From contig NZ_JACVOQ010000002.1 of the NCBI RefSeq assembly GCF_018882325.1, positions 62,001 through 126,000 on the forward strand: a stretch of DNA of 64,000 nt. Direction: 5' to 3'. Both the position numbers and the translations under genes were made by a program. Positions 17,028-26,958 of the stretch are shown one piece after another. Positions within the stretch are counted from its first letter, which is position 1. The number at the start of each line of letters is the position of its first letter. The notes beneath the pieces are model-generated. The model did no database searches and was not told the origin of the DNA. It saw nothing but the letters and a program-made list of their open reading frames with translations. This stretch comes from Polynucleobacter sp. 78F-HAINBA (GTDB lineage: Bacteria > Pseudomonadota > Gammaproteobacteria > Burkholderiales > Burkholderiaceae).

Positions 17028-18866
17028 CTAAAAATGGGCGGGGATGTGGGCACGTAGTGCATTGCTAAGCATAATCTCTTTTGCATTTTTGACATCATCA
17101 ATAGTCAGGTTTGCCTCATGGGCATTCCATTTGGGATCATTCAATATGATTGACCTCATTACCCCTGGCAGTAGACCCGCTGTGACTGGTGGCGTAAGCC
17201 AGCGATGGCCAGACTTAATAAAGATGCTGCTTCTTCCGCCCTCGGTAACAAAGCCTTGTTCATTAACAAAAAGAGCATCAAAGCCGCCATGTTCTTCTGC
17301 TACTTTCCAGGCCTGGTCATAAATACCTCTACAGCTCACTTTATGTTTCAGTAAAACATTGCCAGAGTGAAGGGTGGCATTACCTGGGATAGGAAGAATG
17401 TCACTTGCCCAAAAAATCTTTACGGAATTTGCTAATGGACTTATTGGGGATATTTGATGGCTGGGCTTGCCTGAATGATCCAAATCCAATCGCAAGCGGT
17501 AGTCGGTATCGCAAGAGACGTTTTCGCAAGCATCCTCAATAGCCTTGCTTATGTCGCTCATAGAGTGGGGAATGCCAAGCGCTAAGGCTGAATCAGACAA
17601 GCGCTCTAAGTGAAGTTGCAGATGCTGAGCTTTACCTTGCCGAACTAAGATTGTTTCAAATAAGCCCAGCTTACTAGGGAGCTTACTTAAGAACGCCGCT
17701 TTAATCTGACATTCTTCCCATTCTTGCGAAGCTTCAGAATCAATCGTAATGCCGGCGCCGATACCTAATGTAAATGGCGCAGCATGCGAATCGTTATCCC
17801 GTTCAATTTCAAGCGTGCGAATAGGAACGCTAAATGCAAAGTCACCACCAGGATCCATCCAGCCAAGTGCACCGCAATAGTAGCCGCGATCTTGTGATTC
17901 TAATTCTTGGATGATTTGCATACTGCGTTTCTTGGGGGCTCCAGTTACAGAGCCACAAGGAAAGACAGCATTGAGTACATCACGTAGCTCAATTCCCGGT
18001 TTTATCTCAGCCTGAACGGTGGATGTCATCTGTAATACATCACCGTACCTAGCAACCTCAAAGAGCTCTGGAACGGAAACGGTTCCCGGTAAGGCCAAGC
18101 GACTCAGATCATTGCGTAGCAAATCGACAATCATGACGTTCTCCGCTTGATTCTTGGCATCTGCTGATAAGTGCTCCGCTGAATCATTCAGTGCACTAGC
18201 GGTGCCTTTCATAGGCATAGCCTTTAGAGTGCCGCCTTGTTTCTGGATAAATAACTCAGGAGACTGAGAAAGAATGTAGTTCGAGGCACTCTCAATAAAT
18301 GCACCAAATCTTCCCGGCTGGCGACTTCTTAATCGTGCATACAGTGCAAGAGGGTCACCATAGGATTCTCCCGTAATCCGAAAGGTATGATTGATTTGAT
18401 ACGTATCACCATTACGAATGTACTCTTGAATAGTCTCAATATCAGACTTGAATTGCTCTTCATTAATAGAGAAATGAAGATTAGCAACGCCTGCAACTTG
18501 AGCTTCAGGTCTTAGAGCTGAAATGCGATTCTCAATGAAGGTATCAACACCTTCTTTACTTAAGCTCTCATAAGATTCAAAAGACCATGCCTGTATTAGT
18601 GGATGACTTTTCTTATCTCCAGCAGTAGGCCGATCAATTTTATGAATGTATAGACCCAATTCATAAGCAAAGGCAGCAACAACATATTCGCCCTGACTTA
18701 ATGCTTTGCGAATATCCTGCAGGCATAGATCTACAGCAGTATTTGTTTCGGCGTGGCTGGACTGGGGGTAGACAGTCCAGTGTTGAAGGGCATTTTCATA
18801 GAGGCGGCTGCTAGGCCTAGCCTGAGTGCTCTGGGCATCATCGAGCAAGATCATGCTATTGACCAT
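17028..18866 (-). CDS. pabB: Aminodeoxychorismate synthase component I fused to 4-amino-4-deoxychorismate lyase-like domain
   Basis: A 612-residue fusion. Residues about 1-370 form the chorismate-binding PabB domain, with Lys220 in MPMKGTA (the lysine that marks PabB against anthranilate synthase) and PCGSVTGAPKKRSMQ near 315. Residues about 395-612 form a class IV aminotransferase domain like PabC, with a likely PLP lysine in LLKHKVSCRGIYD. Together the two halves convert chorismate to 4-aminobenzoate for folate, with PabA encoded elsewhere. Such fusions are common in betaproteobacteria. A second in-frame ATG lies at 18854. Confidence 0.9.
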   Translation of the reverse strand: MVNSMILLDDAQSTQARPSSRLYENALQHWTVYPQSSHAETNTAVDLCLQDIRKALSQGEYVVAAFAYELGLYIHKIDRPTAGDKKSHPLIQAWSFESYESLSKEGVDTFIENRISALRPEAQVAGVANLHFSINEEQFKSDIETIQEYIRNGDTYQINHTFRITGESYGDPLALYARLRSRQPGRFGAFIESASNYILSQSPELFIQKQGGTLKAMPMKGTASALNDSAEHLSADAKNQAENVMIVDLLRNDLSRLALPGTVSVPELFEVARYGDVLQMTSTVQAEIKPGIELRDVLNAVFPCGSVTGAPKKRSMQIIQELESQDRGYYCGALGWMDPGGDFAFSVPIRTLEIERDNDSHAAPFTLGIGAGITIDSEASQEWEECQIKAAFLSKLPSKLGLFETILVRQGKAQHLQLHLERLSDSALALGIPHSMSDISKAIEDACENVSCDTDYRLRLDLDHSGKPSHQISPISPLANSVKIFWASDILPIPGNATLHSGNVLLKHKVSCRGIYDQAWKVAEEHGGFDALFVNEQGFVTEGGRSSIFIKSGHRWLTPPVTAGLLPGVMRSIILNDPKWNAHEANLTIDDVKNAKEIMLSNALRAHIPAHF

Positions 18867-18891
18867 CAGAGCTCAAATAGGCCTAGAGAAT

Positions 18892-19467
18892 TTACTTGAG
18901 AACAGTAGCGGATTCAATCGTAACCGTCTTGCTAGGAACATCTGCCATGCGCCCCATTCTGGGTGCTGGTGCAACCATAGTAGGAATCTTGCGGATGGCA
19001 TCAATGGTTTGCGTGCCAGAAATGACTTTTCCAAATACGGTGTAGCCATTACCTTGAGCGTTCGGATAATTCAAGCCTTCATTATCTTTAACGTTAATAA
19101 AGAACTGGGCTGTCGCGGAATCAGGATCCATTGTGCGAGCCATTGCAATGGTGTAGGTGTCATTCTTGAGTCCATTTTGAGCTTCTGAAGCCACCGGTGC
19201 ATTGGTGGGTTTTTGAACTAAATCTGGAGTAAATCCGCCACCCTGAATCATGAAGCCATCGATCACACGGTGAAAAATAGTGCCGTTATAAAACCCACTA
19301 TTAACGTAGTTCAAAAAGTTGGCAGTGGTTTTTGGTGCTTTTACTGAATCAAGTTCAACAACAAAATTACCCATGGTGGTTTTAAACTCAACCTTAGGGC
19401 CTGCAAAGCATGCTGCGCTAGCTATTAGGCTCGAAATCAAGAATAGGGAGGCAATGATTTTGCGCAT
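18892..19467 (-). CDS. Exported cyclophilin-type peptidyl-prolyl isomerase
   Basis: A 191-residue protein with a Sec signal peptide cut near CFA-GPK (about residue 22). The cyclophilin core shows FHRVIDGFMIQGGGF, with the catalytic Arg, and ATAQFFINVKDN. It catalyses proline cis-trans isomerisation of proteins in the periplasm, like PpiA. A small gap separates it from the pabB fusion in the same direction. Confidence 0.9.
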   Translation of the reverse strand: MRKIIASLFLISSLIASAACFAGPKVEFKTTMGNFVVELDSVKAPKTTANFLNYVNSGFYNGTIFHRVIDGFMIQGGGFTPDLVQKPTNAPVASEAQNGLKNDTYTIAMARTMDPDSATAQFFINVKDNEGLNYPNAQGNGYTVFGKVISGTQTIDAIRKIPTMVAPAPRMGRMADVPSKTVTIESATVLK

Positions 19468-19519
19468 AGCGAATGTCCTTAAAAATCTAGTAAAAATGGA
19501 ATAAATCTTATTGTATTGC

Positions 19520-20161
19520 TCAAAGACCAGATGGCATCTTGCCCGCGCGCTGATAAGCCGCCTCTTCGAACATCTCGGGCCTATCTAGATAATCCAAAGC
19601 CCAGTCGATGGTATCCACTCCCCAAAACGCATGACCATCAATTACCAGAGTTGGCACGCCAAATGCACCATCTGCTTTGGCTTTCTCTGTATTGCTAATC
19701 AGTTTAGCTTTGATTTCAGGTGCATCTGGTTTCGGTGTATCCGCTGCCAAACCAAGGTATTGGCAGAATTCTGGCCAGGATAGATTGGGGTCCTTGCCTT
19801 CTACCCAAACATATTCAAATGCACGTTCAACCATTTCCCATTGGGCGTCTTGCTGTGCAAGTAGACGCTGCGCAGCCACCGTCAAGAAAGGGTGGTGATC
19901 TGGAAACTGAAATGGTAAACCTAGCTTTTCAGCAAGCCATACGCAATATTGGTAGGTGTGAGGGCGCTTTGCCTCTATTTCTCCAGGTCCGCGATTATCA
20001 GTTGCTCGAAAGAGGCCGCCGAGCAAGATCGGGACTGGTTGAATATTGACGCGCTGATCAAAGCGATGACGCTGCTTGATGTAGAAATACGAGAAAGGAG
20101 AGATGATGTCGTAATAAAAAGTCCCGGCAATTGGAGTTGCACCCTTTAGCTTTTGAATCAT
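19520..20161 (-). CDS. 2-hydroxychromene-2-carboxylate isomerase-like DsbA-fold protein
   Basis: A 213-residue thioredoxin-fold protein of the kappa GST / HCCA isomerase group. The N-terminal strand and loop FYYDIISPFSYFY carry the serine that replaces the redox cysteine. The C-terminal GAFGVPTLVIDGHAFWGVD is the usual cis-proline and substrate loop. Members isomerise hydroxychromene carboxylates in naphthalene breakdown, but most genomic copies have unknown substrates. The start overlaps the rarA stop by four bases. Confidence 0.82.
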   Translation of the reverse strand: MIQKLKGATPIAGTFYYDIISPFSYFYIKQRHRFDQRVNIQPVPILLGGLFRATDNRGPGEIEAKRPHTYQYCVWLAEKLGLPFQFPDHHPFLTVAAQRLLAQQDAQWEMVERAFEYVWVEGKDPNLSWPEFCQYLGLAADTPKPDAPEIKAKLISNTEKAKADGAFGVPTLVIDGHAFWGVDTIDWALDYLDRPEMFEEAAYQRAGKMPSGL

Positions 20162-21471
20162 TTCTTATTCGATTCCTCATCTAACTTGCGTAAGAAAGCC
20201 ATCTTCTCAGCAATCTGACTCTCTAAGCCTCGATCAACTGGCTCATACCAATGTGGCTCTGCCATTCCTTCCGGGAGATAAGATTCTCCAGCAGCATAAG
20301 CATGTGGCTCATCATGTGCGTAGCGATATTCTTTACCGTGTCCCAACTCTTTCATGAGTTTGGTCGGAGCATTGCGTAAATGATTAGGCACTGGCTTACT
20401 TTGATCATTCGCAACATAGGCTCTTGCTGCGTTGTAGGCTTTGTAGCTAGCATTACTTTTGGCGGCAATGGCTAGATAGACAACCGCTTGCCCAAGTGCC
20501 AGTTCACCCTCAGGTGAGCCTAGCCGCTCAAAAGTTTGGGCGGCATCATTTGCCAGTTGCATTGCTCTTGGATCTGCAAGACCAATATCCTCCCAAGCCA
20601 TGCGAATAATTCTTCGGGCGAGATAGCGCGGATCTGCTCCACCATCTAACATTCGGCAAAACCAATACAGCGCTGCATCCGGATTGGAACCACGTACCGA
20701 TTTATGCAGGGCAGAGATCTGATCATAAAAATGATCTCCGCCTTTATCAAAGCGGCGGGCCTGAACAGTTAAGGCATTCTCAATGAACTGTTGGTCAACA
20801 GTTGTTATGTTGGAGTTAGGGGTGGTAACTGCGTTACGAACTTGCTCAACCAAATTGAGCAGTCGCCTAGCATCGCCATCTGCATGAGAGATCAGACTGT
20901 CAATTGCATCAGCCTGGAAAGCAATATCAGGCATTGCAAATTCGCGTGCTCGATCAAATAATTGCTTTAACTCTGAGGCGGCTAAGGATTTCAGTACATA
21001 GACTTGTGCTCTCGAGAGCAGGGCTGAGTTCACCTCAAATGAAGGGTTTTCAGTAGTCGCGCCGATAAAGGTAAACAAGCCAGACTCAACATGCGGCAAT
21101 AAGGCATCTTGTTGGCTCTTATTAAAGCGATGAATCTCATCTACAAACAAAATAGTTTGTCGACCATATTGAGACATGCTTTGTTGAGCTTGCTCAATAG
21201 CCTCGCGGATTTCTTTTACGCCTGCAAGTACTGCTGATATTGCGATGAACTCGCGATCAAATGCCTTAGCGGAAAGTCTTGCCAGGGTGGTCTTGCCAAC
21301 CCCTGGCGGACCCCACAGAATCATTGAGTGAGGCTTGCCTGAGGCAAAGGCTAAATTGAGGGGCTTGCCTGTAGCCAGTAGGTGCGTTTGCCCAATGACT
21401 TCTTCAATCGTTTTTGGGCGTAAGGCCTCTGCCAGTGGAGGCGGAGGTGCTTGATCAAATAGATTGCCCAT
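20158..21471 (-). CDS. rarA: Replication-associated recombination protein RarA (MgsA)
   Basis: The ATG at 21471 ([19 protein letters not shown]) gives 437 residues and the standard RarA N-terminus; an in-frame upstream start is less likely. It is a clamp-loader-like AAA+ ATPase: Walker [14 protein letters not shown] near residue 53-65, Walker [11 protein letters not shown], and sensor region [19 protein letters not shown]. The C-terminal part carries the tetramerisation region with [18 protein letters not shown]. RarA acts at stalled replication forks. Confidence 0.94.
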   Translation of the reverse strand: MGNLFDQAPPPPLAEALRPKTIEEVIGQTHLLATGKPLNLAFASGKPHSMILWGPPGVGKTTLARLSAKAFDREFIAISAVLAGVKEIREAIEQAQQSMSQYGRQTILFVDEIHRFNKSQQDALLPHVESGLFTFIGATTENPSFEVNSALLSRAQVYVLKSLAASELKQLFDRAREFAMPDIAFQADAIDSLISHADGDARRLLNLVEQVRNAVTTPNSNITTVDQQFIENALTVQARRFDKGGDHFYDQISALHKSVRGSNPDAALYWFCRMLDGGADPRYLARRIIRMAWEDIGLADPRAMQLANDAAQTFERLGSPEGELALGQAVVYLAIAAKSNASYKAYNAARAYVANDQSKPVPNHLRNAPTKLMKELGHGKEYRYAHDEPHAYAAGESYLPEGMAEPHWYEPVDRGLESQIAEKMAFLRKLDEESNKK

Positions 21472-21481
21472 GGCGACAGAT

Positions 21482-21961
21482 TTAATTCTGTACAAACAAA
21501 ATTACAAGAGCTGCCCAAATTAAGCAGCTGGCAGAAACTAATGTGAGTCGATTGCGTAAAGTGATAAAAGCTGCACAAGCCTCATCACTAGAAAAATAGT
21601 ATTGATAGGTTTCTTTATCAATATTGCGCTGGATAACTAAAGCAGATGCCAAGATGACCAGGCCAACTGGAATATAAATGTGTAGCGCAACCCAGGCTAC
21701 TAATGCTGGGATCACACCCCAAATCCAGGCATTCCGATCTTCCCAGCGATCACCCGGAGGTGCTTTACCTAGTGTATGCAAATTAGCGCCCCAATGTAAT
21801 GCACCCATGAACGCAGTGATCACTGCTCCATAACCAGCTAGGGACTCTGCGCTCAAATAATTGAGTGGGGTTGGCGCCAACTGCACCATTAAGGCGAGGC
21901 CAATAAATGGGATTAGGCCGGCGTAGGCTAATTTACGAACTAAGGGTGGTAATGGGTTCAC
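21482..21961 (-). CDS. DUF3429 family membrane protein
   Basis: A 159-residue protein with four to five hydrophobic segments (about residues 10-28, 42-58, 80-95, 98-112, 138-156). The conserved part around YGAVITAFMGALHWGANL matches the DUF3429 family as I know it. No enzymatic role is established. It lies 10 bases upstream of rarA in the same direction. Confidence 0.75.
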   Translation of the reverse strand: MNPLPPLVRKLAYAGLIPFIGLALMVQLAPTPLNYLSAESLAGYGAVITAFMGALHWGANLHTLGKAPPGDRWEDRNAWIWGVIPALVAWVALHIYIPVGLVILASALVIQRNIDKETYQYYFSSDEACAAFITLRNRLTLVSASCLIWAALVILFVQN

Positions 21962-22002
21962 AAATACTTCTTTATTTAAGTTGGCTGTATTGAGTTGAAT
22001 GA

Positions 22003-22857
22003 TTACTGATCATAGGTATAGACACCGCGCCCAGTCTTGCGACCAAGGTAGCCGGCAGCAACCATTTCACGGAGTAGTGGGCAAGGGCGATATTTGGAGT
22101 CGCTGAAATTCTCAAAATACACTTCCATCACCGCAAGGCAGGTATCTAGGCCAATTAAGTCAGCCAGGGCAAGAGGGCCAATCGGCTGATTGCAGCCCAA
22201 CTTCATACCGGCATCAATATCCTCAGGGCTGGCAAGACCTTCGTGAAGAACGAAGAAGGCTTCATTAATCATCGGCAGCAAAATGCGGTTAACAACAAAT
22301 CCAGGAGAGTTCTTAACGGTGATCGGCTCTTTGCCAATACGCTTAGCCATTTCAATAATGGCGGCGTGTGTTGCATTTGAAGTTTGCAAGCCACGAATTA
22401 CCTCAACCAATGCCATCATTGGTGGCGGGTTAAAAAAGTGCATGCCAATAAAGCGGCTTGGATTGGAATCCAAGGCGGCAAGTTTCGTGATGGATAGCGA
22501 AGAGGTGTTCGTGGCAATGATGGTTTCTTTGCTCACGATCTCATCCACTTGTTTCAAAATCTTTTCTTTAACAGTTTGATTCTCGGTTGCAGCTTCAATC
22601 ACTAATTGAAGGCCCTTGAAGTCGGCATACGAAGTGCTGCCTTTGATACGCTTTAATGCTGCCTCCTTTCCTTCAGTCGTTAACGTTTCTTTTTTAACAA
22701 GGCGATCTAAGCTCTTGCTAATTTGACTCAAGCCACGCTCAACCGCAGCATCGCTGATATCGACCATCACAACATCTAGCCCAGCAACTGCGCATACTTG
22801 CGCGATACCGTTGCCCATCGTACCTGCACCAATAACTCCAACCGATTGAATCTTCAT
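22003..22857 (-). CDS. 3-hydroxybutyryl-CoA dehydrogenase
   Basis: The ATG at 22857 (MKIQSVGVIGAGTMGNGI) gives 284 residues, the usual length. The NAD(P)-binding motif GAGTMGNGIAQVCA begins at residue 9. The catalytic His lies in FIGMHFFNPPP, with the following PITVKNSPGFVVNRILLPMI. It interconverts acetoacetyl-CoA and 3-hydroxybutyryl-CoA in short-chain fatty acid or PHA metabolism. The upstream GST gene ends one base beyond the start, so they form one operon. Confidence 0.92.
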   Translation of the reverse strand: MKIQSVGVIGAGTMGNGIAQVCAVAGLDVVMVDISDAAVERGLSQISKSLDRLVKKETLTTEGKEAALKRIKGSTSYADFKGLQLVIEAATENQTVKEKILKQVDEIVSKETIIATNTSSLSITKLAALDSNPSRFIGMHFFNPPPMMALVEVIRGLQTSNATHAAIIEMAKRIGKEPITVKNSPGFVVNRILLPMINEAFFVLHEGLASPEDIDAGMKLGCNQPIGPLALADLIGLDTCLAVMEVYFENFSDSKYRPCPLLREMVAAGYLGRKTGRGVYTYDQ

Positions 22858-22858
22858 G

Positions 22859-23593
22859 CTATTTCCTTTTTTGATACTGTGATGAACCAAATAATTGCTC
22901 TCTTGCTTTGTCATCATGCAAGGGCTTGCGTAATGCAGTTAATACTTCAACGCCACGCTTAACGGCAGGGCGCTCACCAATCATTTCAAACCAGCGCTTG
23001 AAATTCGGATACTCGTTGATATCAATACCTTGATTCTTCCAATTACGCGTCCACGGGAATATCGCGATATCGGCAATGGAGTAATTCTTTCCAGCTATAT
23101 AGGGATTATCTTTCAGTTGATGATCGATCACCCCATATAGGCGCTTAGCTTCATTAGTGTAGCGATTGATTGCATACTCAATTTTTTCGGGTGCGTAGAT
23201 CCGAAAGTGGTGGTTTTGACCTAAAAGTGGCCCTAGACCCCCCATTTGGAACATGAGCCATTGCAAGACCTCGTATTTAGCTCGGGTGGATTTGGGTAAA
23301 AACTTCCCTGTTTTGGCTGCTAGATAGAGCAGGATTGCGCCAGACTCAAAGAGGTGGATCGGCTTGCCATCCGGGCCATTGGGATCGGTAATGGCTGGAA
23401 TCTTATTATTTGGGCTAATCGCCAAGAAGTCGGGTTTGAACTGGTCACCGGCTCCAATATCAATCGGATGGGCAATCCAGTCTTTGCCTAATTTATAGCC
23501 GCACTCCTCGAGCATGATATGAACCTTATGCCCATTTGGCGTTGGCCAGCTATAAACATCAATGATGTCTTTATTGGGTTTACTTATTGCCAT
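22859..23593 (-). CDS. Nu-class glutathione S-transferase (YfcG/YghU-like)
   Basis: A 244-residue GST. The N-terminal thioredoxin domain begins IDVYSWPTPNGHKVHIMLEE, with the TPNG loop of the YfcG/YghU group that replaces a catalytic Tyr/Ser. The segment LFESGAILLYLAAKTGKFLP carries the glutathione-binding Glu-Ser. Residues from about 100 form the helical domain. Members show disulfide-bond reductase activity with glutathione. It is upstream of and adjacent to the 3-hydroxybutyryl-CoA dehydrogenase gene. Confidence 0.87.
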   Translation of the reverse strand: MAISKPNKDIIDVYSWPTPNGHKVHIMLEECGYKLGKDWIAHPIDIGAGDQFKPDFLAISPNNKIPAITDPNGPDGKPIHLFESGAILLYLAAKTGKFLPKSTRAKYEVLQWLMFQMGGLGPLLGQNHHFRIYAPEKIEYAINRYTNEAKRLYGVIDHQLKDNPYIAGKNYSIADIAIFPWTRNWKNQGIDINEYPNFKRWFEMIGERPAVKRGVEVLTALRKPLHDDKAREQLFGSSQYQKRK

Positions 23594-23606
23594 GATCTTT
23601 TCTCTT

Positions 23607-24809
23607 TTATAGGGTTTGTAAACGCTCTAATGCCGCAGAGAGCGTTTTTTGTTCTTTAGCAAAACAAAAACGGATCACGCCTGACTCGACAGGCTTGGAA
23701 TAAAAAGCAGAAACAGGAATAGCAGCTACACCAACCTCAGTAGTTAGCCAGGAGCAAAAATCGGCTTCGCTCGTCTTTGCTTGGGGAATATTTAACTTGG
23801 TGTAATTAACGCACTGAAAATAGGTCGCTGGAGCTGGCAATAATTTGAAACCAGTTCTCTCTAGCCCTGTACTAAAAAAATCTCGCTTAGCTTGATAAAA
23901 AGATGGCAGCGCCAGGTAATGATCTGCATGCTTGAGATATTCTGCTATGCCATATTGCATTGGTGTATTCACGGTAAATACGTTGAACTGATGTACCTTG
24001 CGAAACTCTTTCATCATTGCTGCTGGTGCAGCTAGATAGCCTACCTTCCAGCCGGTGACATGATAGGTTTTACCAAAGCTCGATATGAGAAAGCTTCGCG
24101 CCGCTAATTCAGGATGGCTCGAAATGCTGATATGTTTGAATCCGTCAAACACCATGTGCTCATAGACTTCATCACTTAAGATCAGCGCGTTTGTACTTCT
24201 TACTAAATTGGCTAAGCAATCAAGATCGGATTTCTGCCACACCATACCGGTTGGATTGTGTGGTGTGTTGATGATGACGAGTCGTGTTTTTGGATTGATT
24301 GCTTTTGCTAGCTCATCCCAAGGGATGGAATAGGAATTCACGCTTCCTTGCTTATCGCAATTGGCAGTCAAAGATACGGCAACAGTTTTACCACCAGCCA
24401 ATTCAATTGAGGGGCGATAACTGTCATAGGCTGGTTCAATAATGACAACTTCATCGCCTGGACTGACGCATGACAAGATTGCCGTCAAGATTCCTTGAGT
24501 ACCACCAGCGGTGATGGTGATCTCGGTATCAGCATCATAGTTATGACCATACAAGGCGGAAATTTTTTGTGACACGCCCTGACGCAACTCTGCGACCCCA
24601 ATCATCGGTGGATATTGATTGTGATCAGCCAGCATCGCCGCATTGACCTTGGATATAAGATCGCGATCGCAGGGAAAGTCTGGAAAGCCTTGACCCAAGT
24701 TGATGGCCTGGTGTTTTGCTGCAAGGGCAGACATCACCGTAAATACCGTTGTCCCTACATCGGGTAGTCGGCTAGGGAAGGCAGGGGTCAGAGGTGGGTT
24801 TTGGTTCAT
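23607..24809 (-). CDS. Class I/II pyridoxal-phosphate aminotransferase (methionine/kynurenine type)
   Basis: A 400-residue fold-type I aminotransferase. It shows INLGQGFPDFPCD near residue 35, NTPHNPTGMVW near 179, DEVYEHMVFDG near 212 and the PLP lysine in SSFGKTYHVTGWKVGYL near 241. This set resembles YbdL and kynurenine/glutamine transaminase K homologues, which transaminate methionine and aromatic amino acids. It is the promoter-proximal gene of the minus-strand group and is divergent from yaaA. Confidence 0.87.
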   Translation of the reverse strand: MNQNPPLTPAFPSRLPDVGTTVFTVMSALAAKHQAINLGQGFPDFPCDRDLISKVNAAMLADHNQYPPMIGVAELRQGVSQKISALYGHNYDADTEITITAGGTQGILTAILSCVSPGDEVVIIEPAYDSYRPSIELAGGKTVAVSLTANCDKQGSVNSYSIPWDELAKAINPKTRLVIINTPHNPTGMVWQKSDLDCLANLVRSTNALILSDEVYEHMVFDGFKHISISSHPELAARSFLISSFGKTYHVTGWKVGYLAAPAAMMKEFRKVHQFNVFTVNTPMQYGIAEYLKHADHYLALPSFYQAKRDFFSTGLERTGFKLLPAPATYFQCVNYTKLNIPQAKTSEADFCSWLTTEVGVAAIPVSAFYSKPVESGVIRFCFAKEQKTLSAALERLQTL

Positions 24810-24877
24810 GCAAGGGGTTTAAGGCAAATAAGGTAGGTAGTCGCTAGAATGGTAGAAATTCATATTCAAATTGTGCC

Positions 24878-25654
24878 ATGCTGATCGTACTTTCACCTGC
24901 TAAATCCCTAGATTACAAAACCCCCGTCAAGGTCAAGGCCCCGACTTTGCCGGAGTTTGTTTCGGAATCGGCAAAGCTCATAGCTGAGCTAAAGAAGCTT
25001 TCGCCTCAAGAGGTTGCCAATCTCATGGGTTTATCAGATCAGTTGGCCGCCCTGAATGTAGGCCGCTATCGCGACTGGTCCAAGAAATTTACCGAAGAAA
25101 ATAGCAAGCCGGCCATTTATGCCTTTGATGGCGACGTCTATGATGGATTTGACGTCAAGACCCTCAATGGCAAGGCTATTGATTTTGCACAGGACCATGT
25201 CCGCATTCTCTCTGGCTTATATGGCGCGTTGCGCCCCCTAGACTTAATGCAGCCTTATCGCTTAGAGATGGGAACATCGTTTAAGAATGCTCGAGGAAAA
25301 GACTTATATGCATTCTGGGGTGAGCGTGTGACCGATTCACTGAAGAAGGTGCTGGAGAAGCAAAAGAAACCGGCTCTTCTGAATTTAGCATCCGAAGAGT
25401 ATTTCAAGGTATTGCAAGCTAAGAACTTAGAGTGCCCAGTGATTTCTCCGGTGTTTCAGGATGGCAAAGACGGTAAGTACAAAATTATTTCTTTTTATGC
25501 CAAGCGGGCTAGGGGATTGATGGCTCGTTACGTTGTTGAAAATCGCATTACTGATCCTGCGGATTTGAAGGGCTTTAATTTAGATGGCTACAAATATGTC
25601 GCCTCTGAGTCAAAACCAGAGAAACCGCTATTTAGACGTCCCGAAAGAAAGTAG
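24878..25654 (+). CDS. yaaA: Peroxide stress protein YaaA
   Basis: A 258-residue protein with the YaaA (DUF328) N-terminus [16 protein letters not shown] and conserved parts [34 protein letters not shown] and [14 protein letters not shown] [10 protein letters not shown]. YaaA lowers free iron and protects DNA during peroxide stress in E. coli. It is divergent from the aminotransferase gene and 11 bases before the DUF2863 gene. Confidence 0.94.
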   Translation: MLIVLSPAKSLDYKTPVKVKAPTLPEFVSESAKLIAELKKLSPQEVANLMGLSDQLAALNVGRYRDWSKKFTEENSKPAIYAFDGDVYDGFDVKTLNGKAIDFAQDHVRILSGLYGALRPLDLMQPYRLEMGTSFKNARGKDLYAFWGERVTDSLKKVLEKQKKPALLNLASEEYFKVLQAKNLECPVISPVFQDGKDGKYKIISFYAKRARGLMARYVVENRITDPADLKGFNLDGYKYVASESKPEKPLFRRPERK

Positions 25655-25665
25655 GAGAGTGCACC

Positions 25666-26877
25666 ATGGCTGTTCATCGCACTAAATCCTCGCAGCGCGC
25701 TTCTCCAGATGTAGAGCGCCTGGTAGCTGACGCCATCTCTTTGGCCGCCTCTGGTAGTCAAATGGAAGATCGTTTTTGGGAAGAGCGTTTAAATGTTCGC
25801 TTAATGCGTTTGCTGAAAAGTCAAAATCAGAATGTAATTGATGCCGCACTAGATCAAACGTTCCGCATTAATACCGTAGCCTTTGAAGTGCTAGCGGATT
25901 CTGCCGAAACACTTGCTGAGTCACTCACCATAGAGCACGAAGGTCAGAGTTGGGATGTGTTGTTATTGGCATTACCTATCGTGGCACACACACGCTATCA
26001 GATTCCGTCTGGCGCACTGCCATTGAATGTCATTGAATCTACTGCAGCTGCATTACACAACTCTATTGCCTCTACAGATGCGCGATTAGCAATTGTTCCT
26101 TGGCTCTATAGCATTGATCAAATGCCGCATTCACATTGCCAAACTCGCTTGTTGACTGAAGCGCTAGCAACAGCAGCCATTTCCTCTAGCGAAGTTAAGC
26201 TGGAGTTGCGCGAGATGTCAGAGACCATTGCAGTATTGGCTGATCCACGCTTCATCATTGCAGCTGTTGCCGCCCCTTCAGGAGCTCCACTTTTCCGATG
26301 GCAGGCTGAAGCGCCAACGCGACAAGAGCGGGGCGTTAGTTTGATTGGTTGGCAAAACACGATGAAAGAACCCATTGCCTCACTCTTGCCGGGCTGTGAG
26401 TTTGAGCTCTTATTGCCAGAAGCCTACTTCACAAACTGCCGCTTGGCTGATAAACAAGTACGCCCATTAAGCATTCGTGCGGGCGTAAATTTTCTTGAGA
26501 GCACGCTGGGCGTTTTGCCCGCTGGATTGTCTTGTGTGGTGGGTGCATTTGGTGAGGAACAAGCGGATGAGTACCGCATTTCATTTAGCTTAAAAGGTTC
26601 GCCTGAGGTAGTTTATGGCGTAATCTGGCCGCTCTATGATCGCGAGAGCGTTGCCAATGACGCGCTGAATGATTTATCTGATGATGAGAGTCCGATGAAG
26701 CGGATTGCAGATGCGCTTCATGAGGCTGGTGTTGAAGATGTTTTTCGTCATGCAATGCTTTTTGATCCAGAGCTTTGTGATGATTGCGGAGCACCACTCT
26801 TTCCTGATCGATCGGGAGACGCTGTTCATGCTGAGTTGCCAGATGATGCTCCTACGCAGCAGCCTTTATTTCACTAG
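25666..26877 (+). CDS. DUF2863 family protein
   Basis: A 403-residue cytoplasmic protein without signal peptide or membrane segments. It begins with a basic Ser-rich stretch then DVERLVADAISLAASGSQME, which matches the DUF2863 family found in Burkholderiales. Near the C-terminus a pair of cysteines (CDDCGAPLFPD) could bind a metal. An AGGAGA box precedes the ATG. Function is unknown; co-transcription with yaaA suggests a stress link (inference). Confidence 0.75.
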   Translation: MAVHRTKSSQRASPDVERLVADAISLAASGSQMEDRFWEERLNVRLMRLLKSQNQNVIDAALDQTFRINTVAFEVLADSAETLAESLTIEHEGQSWDVLLLALPIVAHTRYQIPSGALPLNVIESTAAALHNSIASTDARLAIVPWLYSIDQMPHSHCQTRLLTEALATAAISSSEVKLELREMSETIAVLADPRFIIAAVAAPSGAPLFRWQAEAPTRQERGVSLIGWQNTMKEPIASLLPGCEFELLLPEAYFTNCRLADKQVRPLSIRAGVNFLESTLGVLPAGLSCVVGAFGEEQADEYRISFSLKGSPEVVYGVIWPLYDRESVANDALNDLSDDESPMKRIADALHEAGVEDVFRHAMLFDPELCDDCGAPLFPDRSGDAVHAELPDDAPTQQPLFH

Positions 26878-26910
26878 TCAAAAATTTAGCTACCTAAAAA
26901 TGAGGGCGTT

Positions 26911-26946
26911 AAAAAAAGCCGAGAATCTCTCGGCTCTTTTATTTTT
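26911..26946. terminator. Bidirectional Rho-independent terminator
   Basis: AGCCGAGA at 26917-26924 pairs with TCTCGGCT at 26928-26935 over a three-base loop. A-run 26911-26917 and T-rich run 26937-26946 flank the stem, so it can stop transcription of the DUF2863 gene and of the converging small exported-protein gene. Confidence 0.85.
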
Positions 26947-26958
26947 ATGCGATTACTT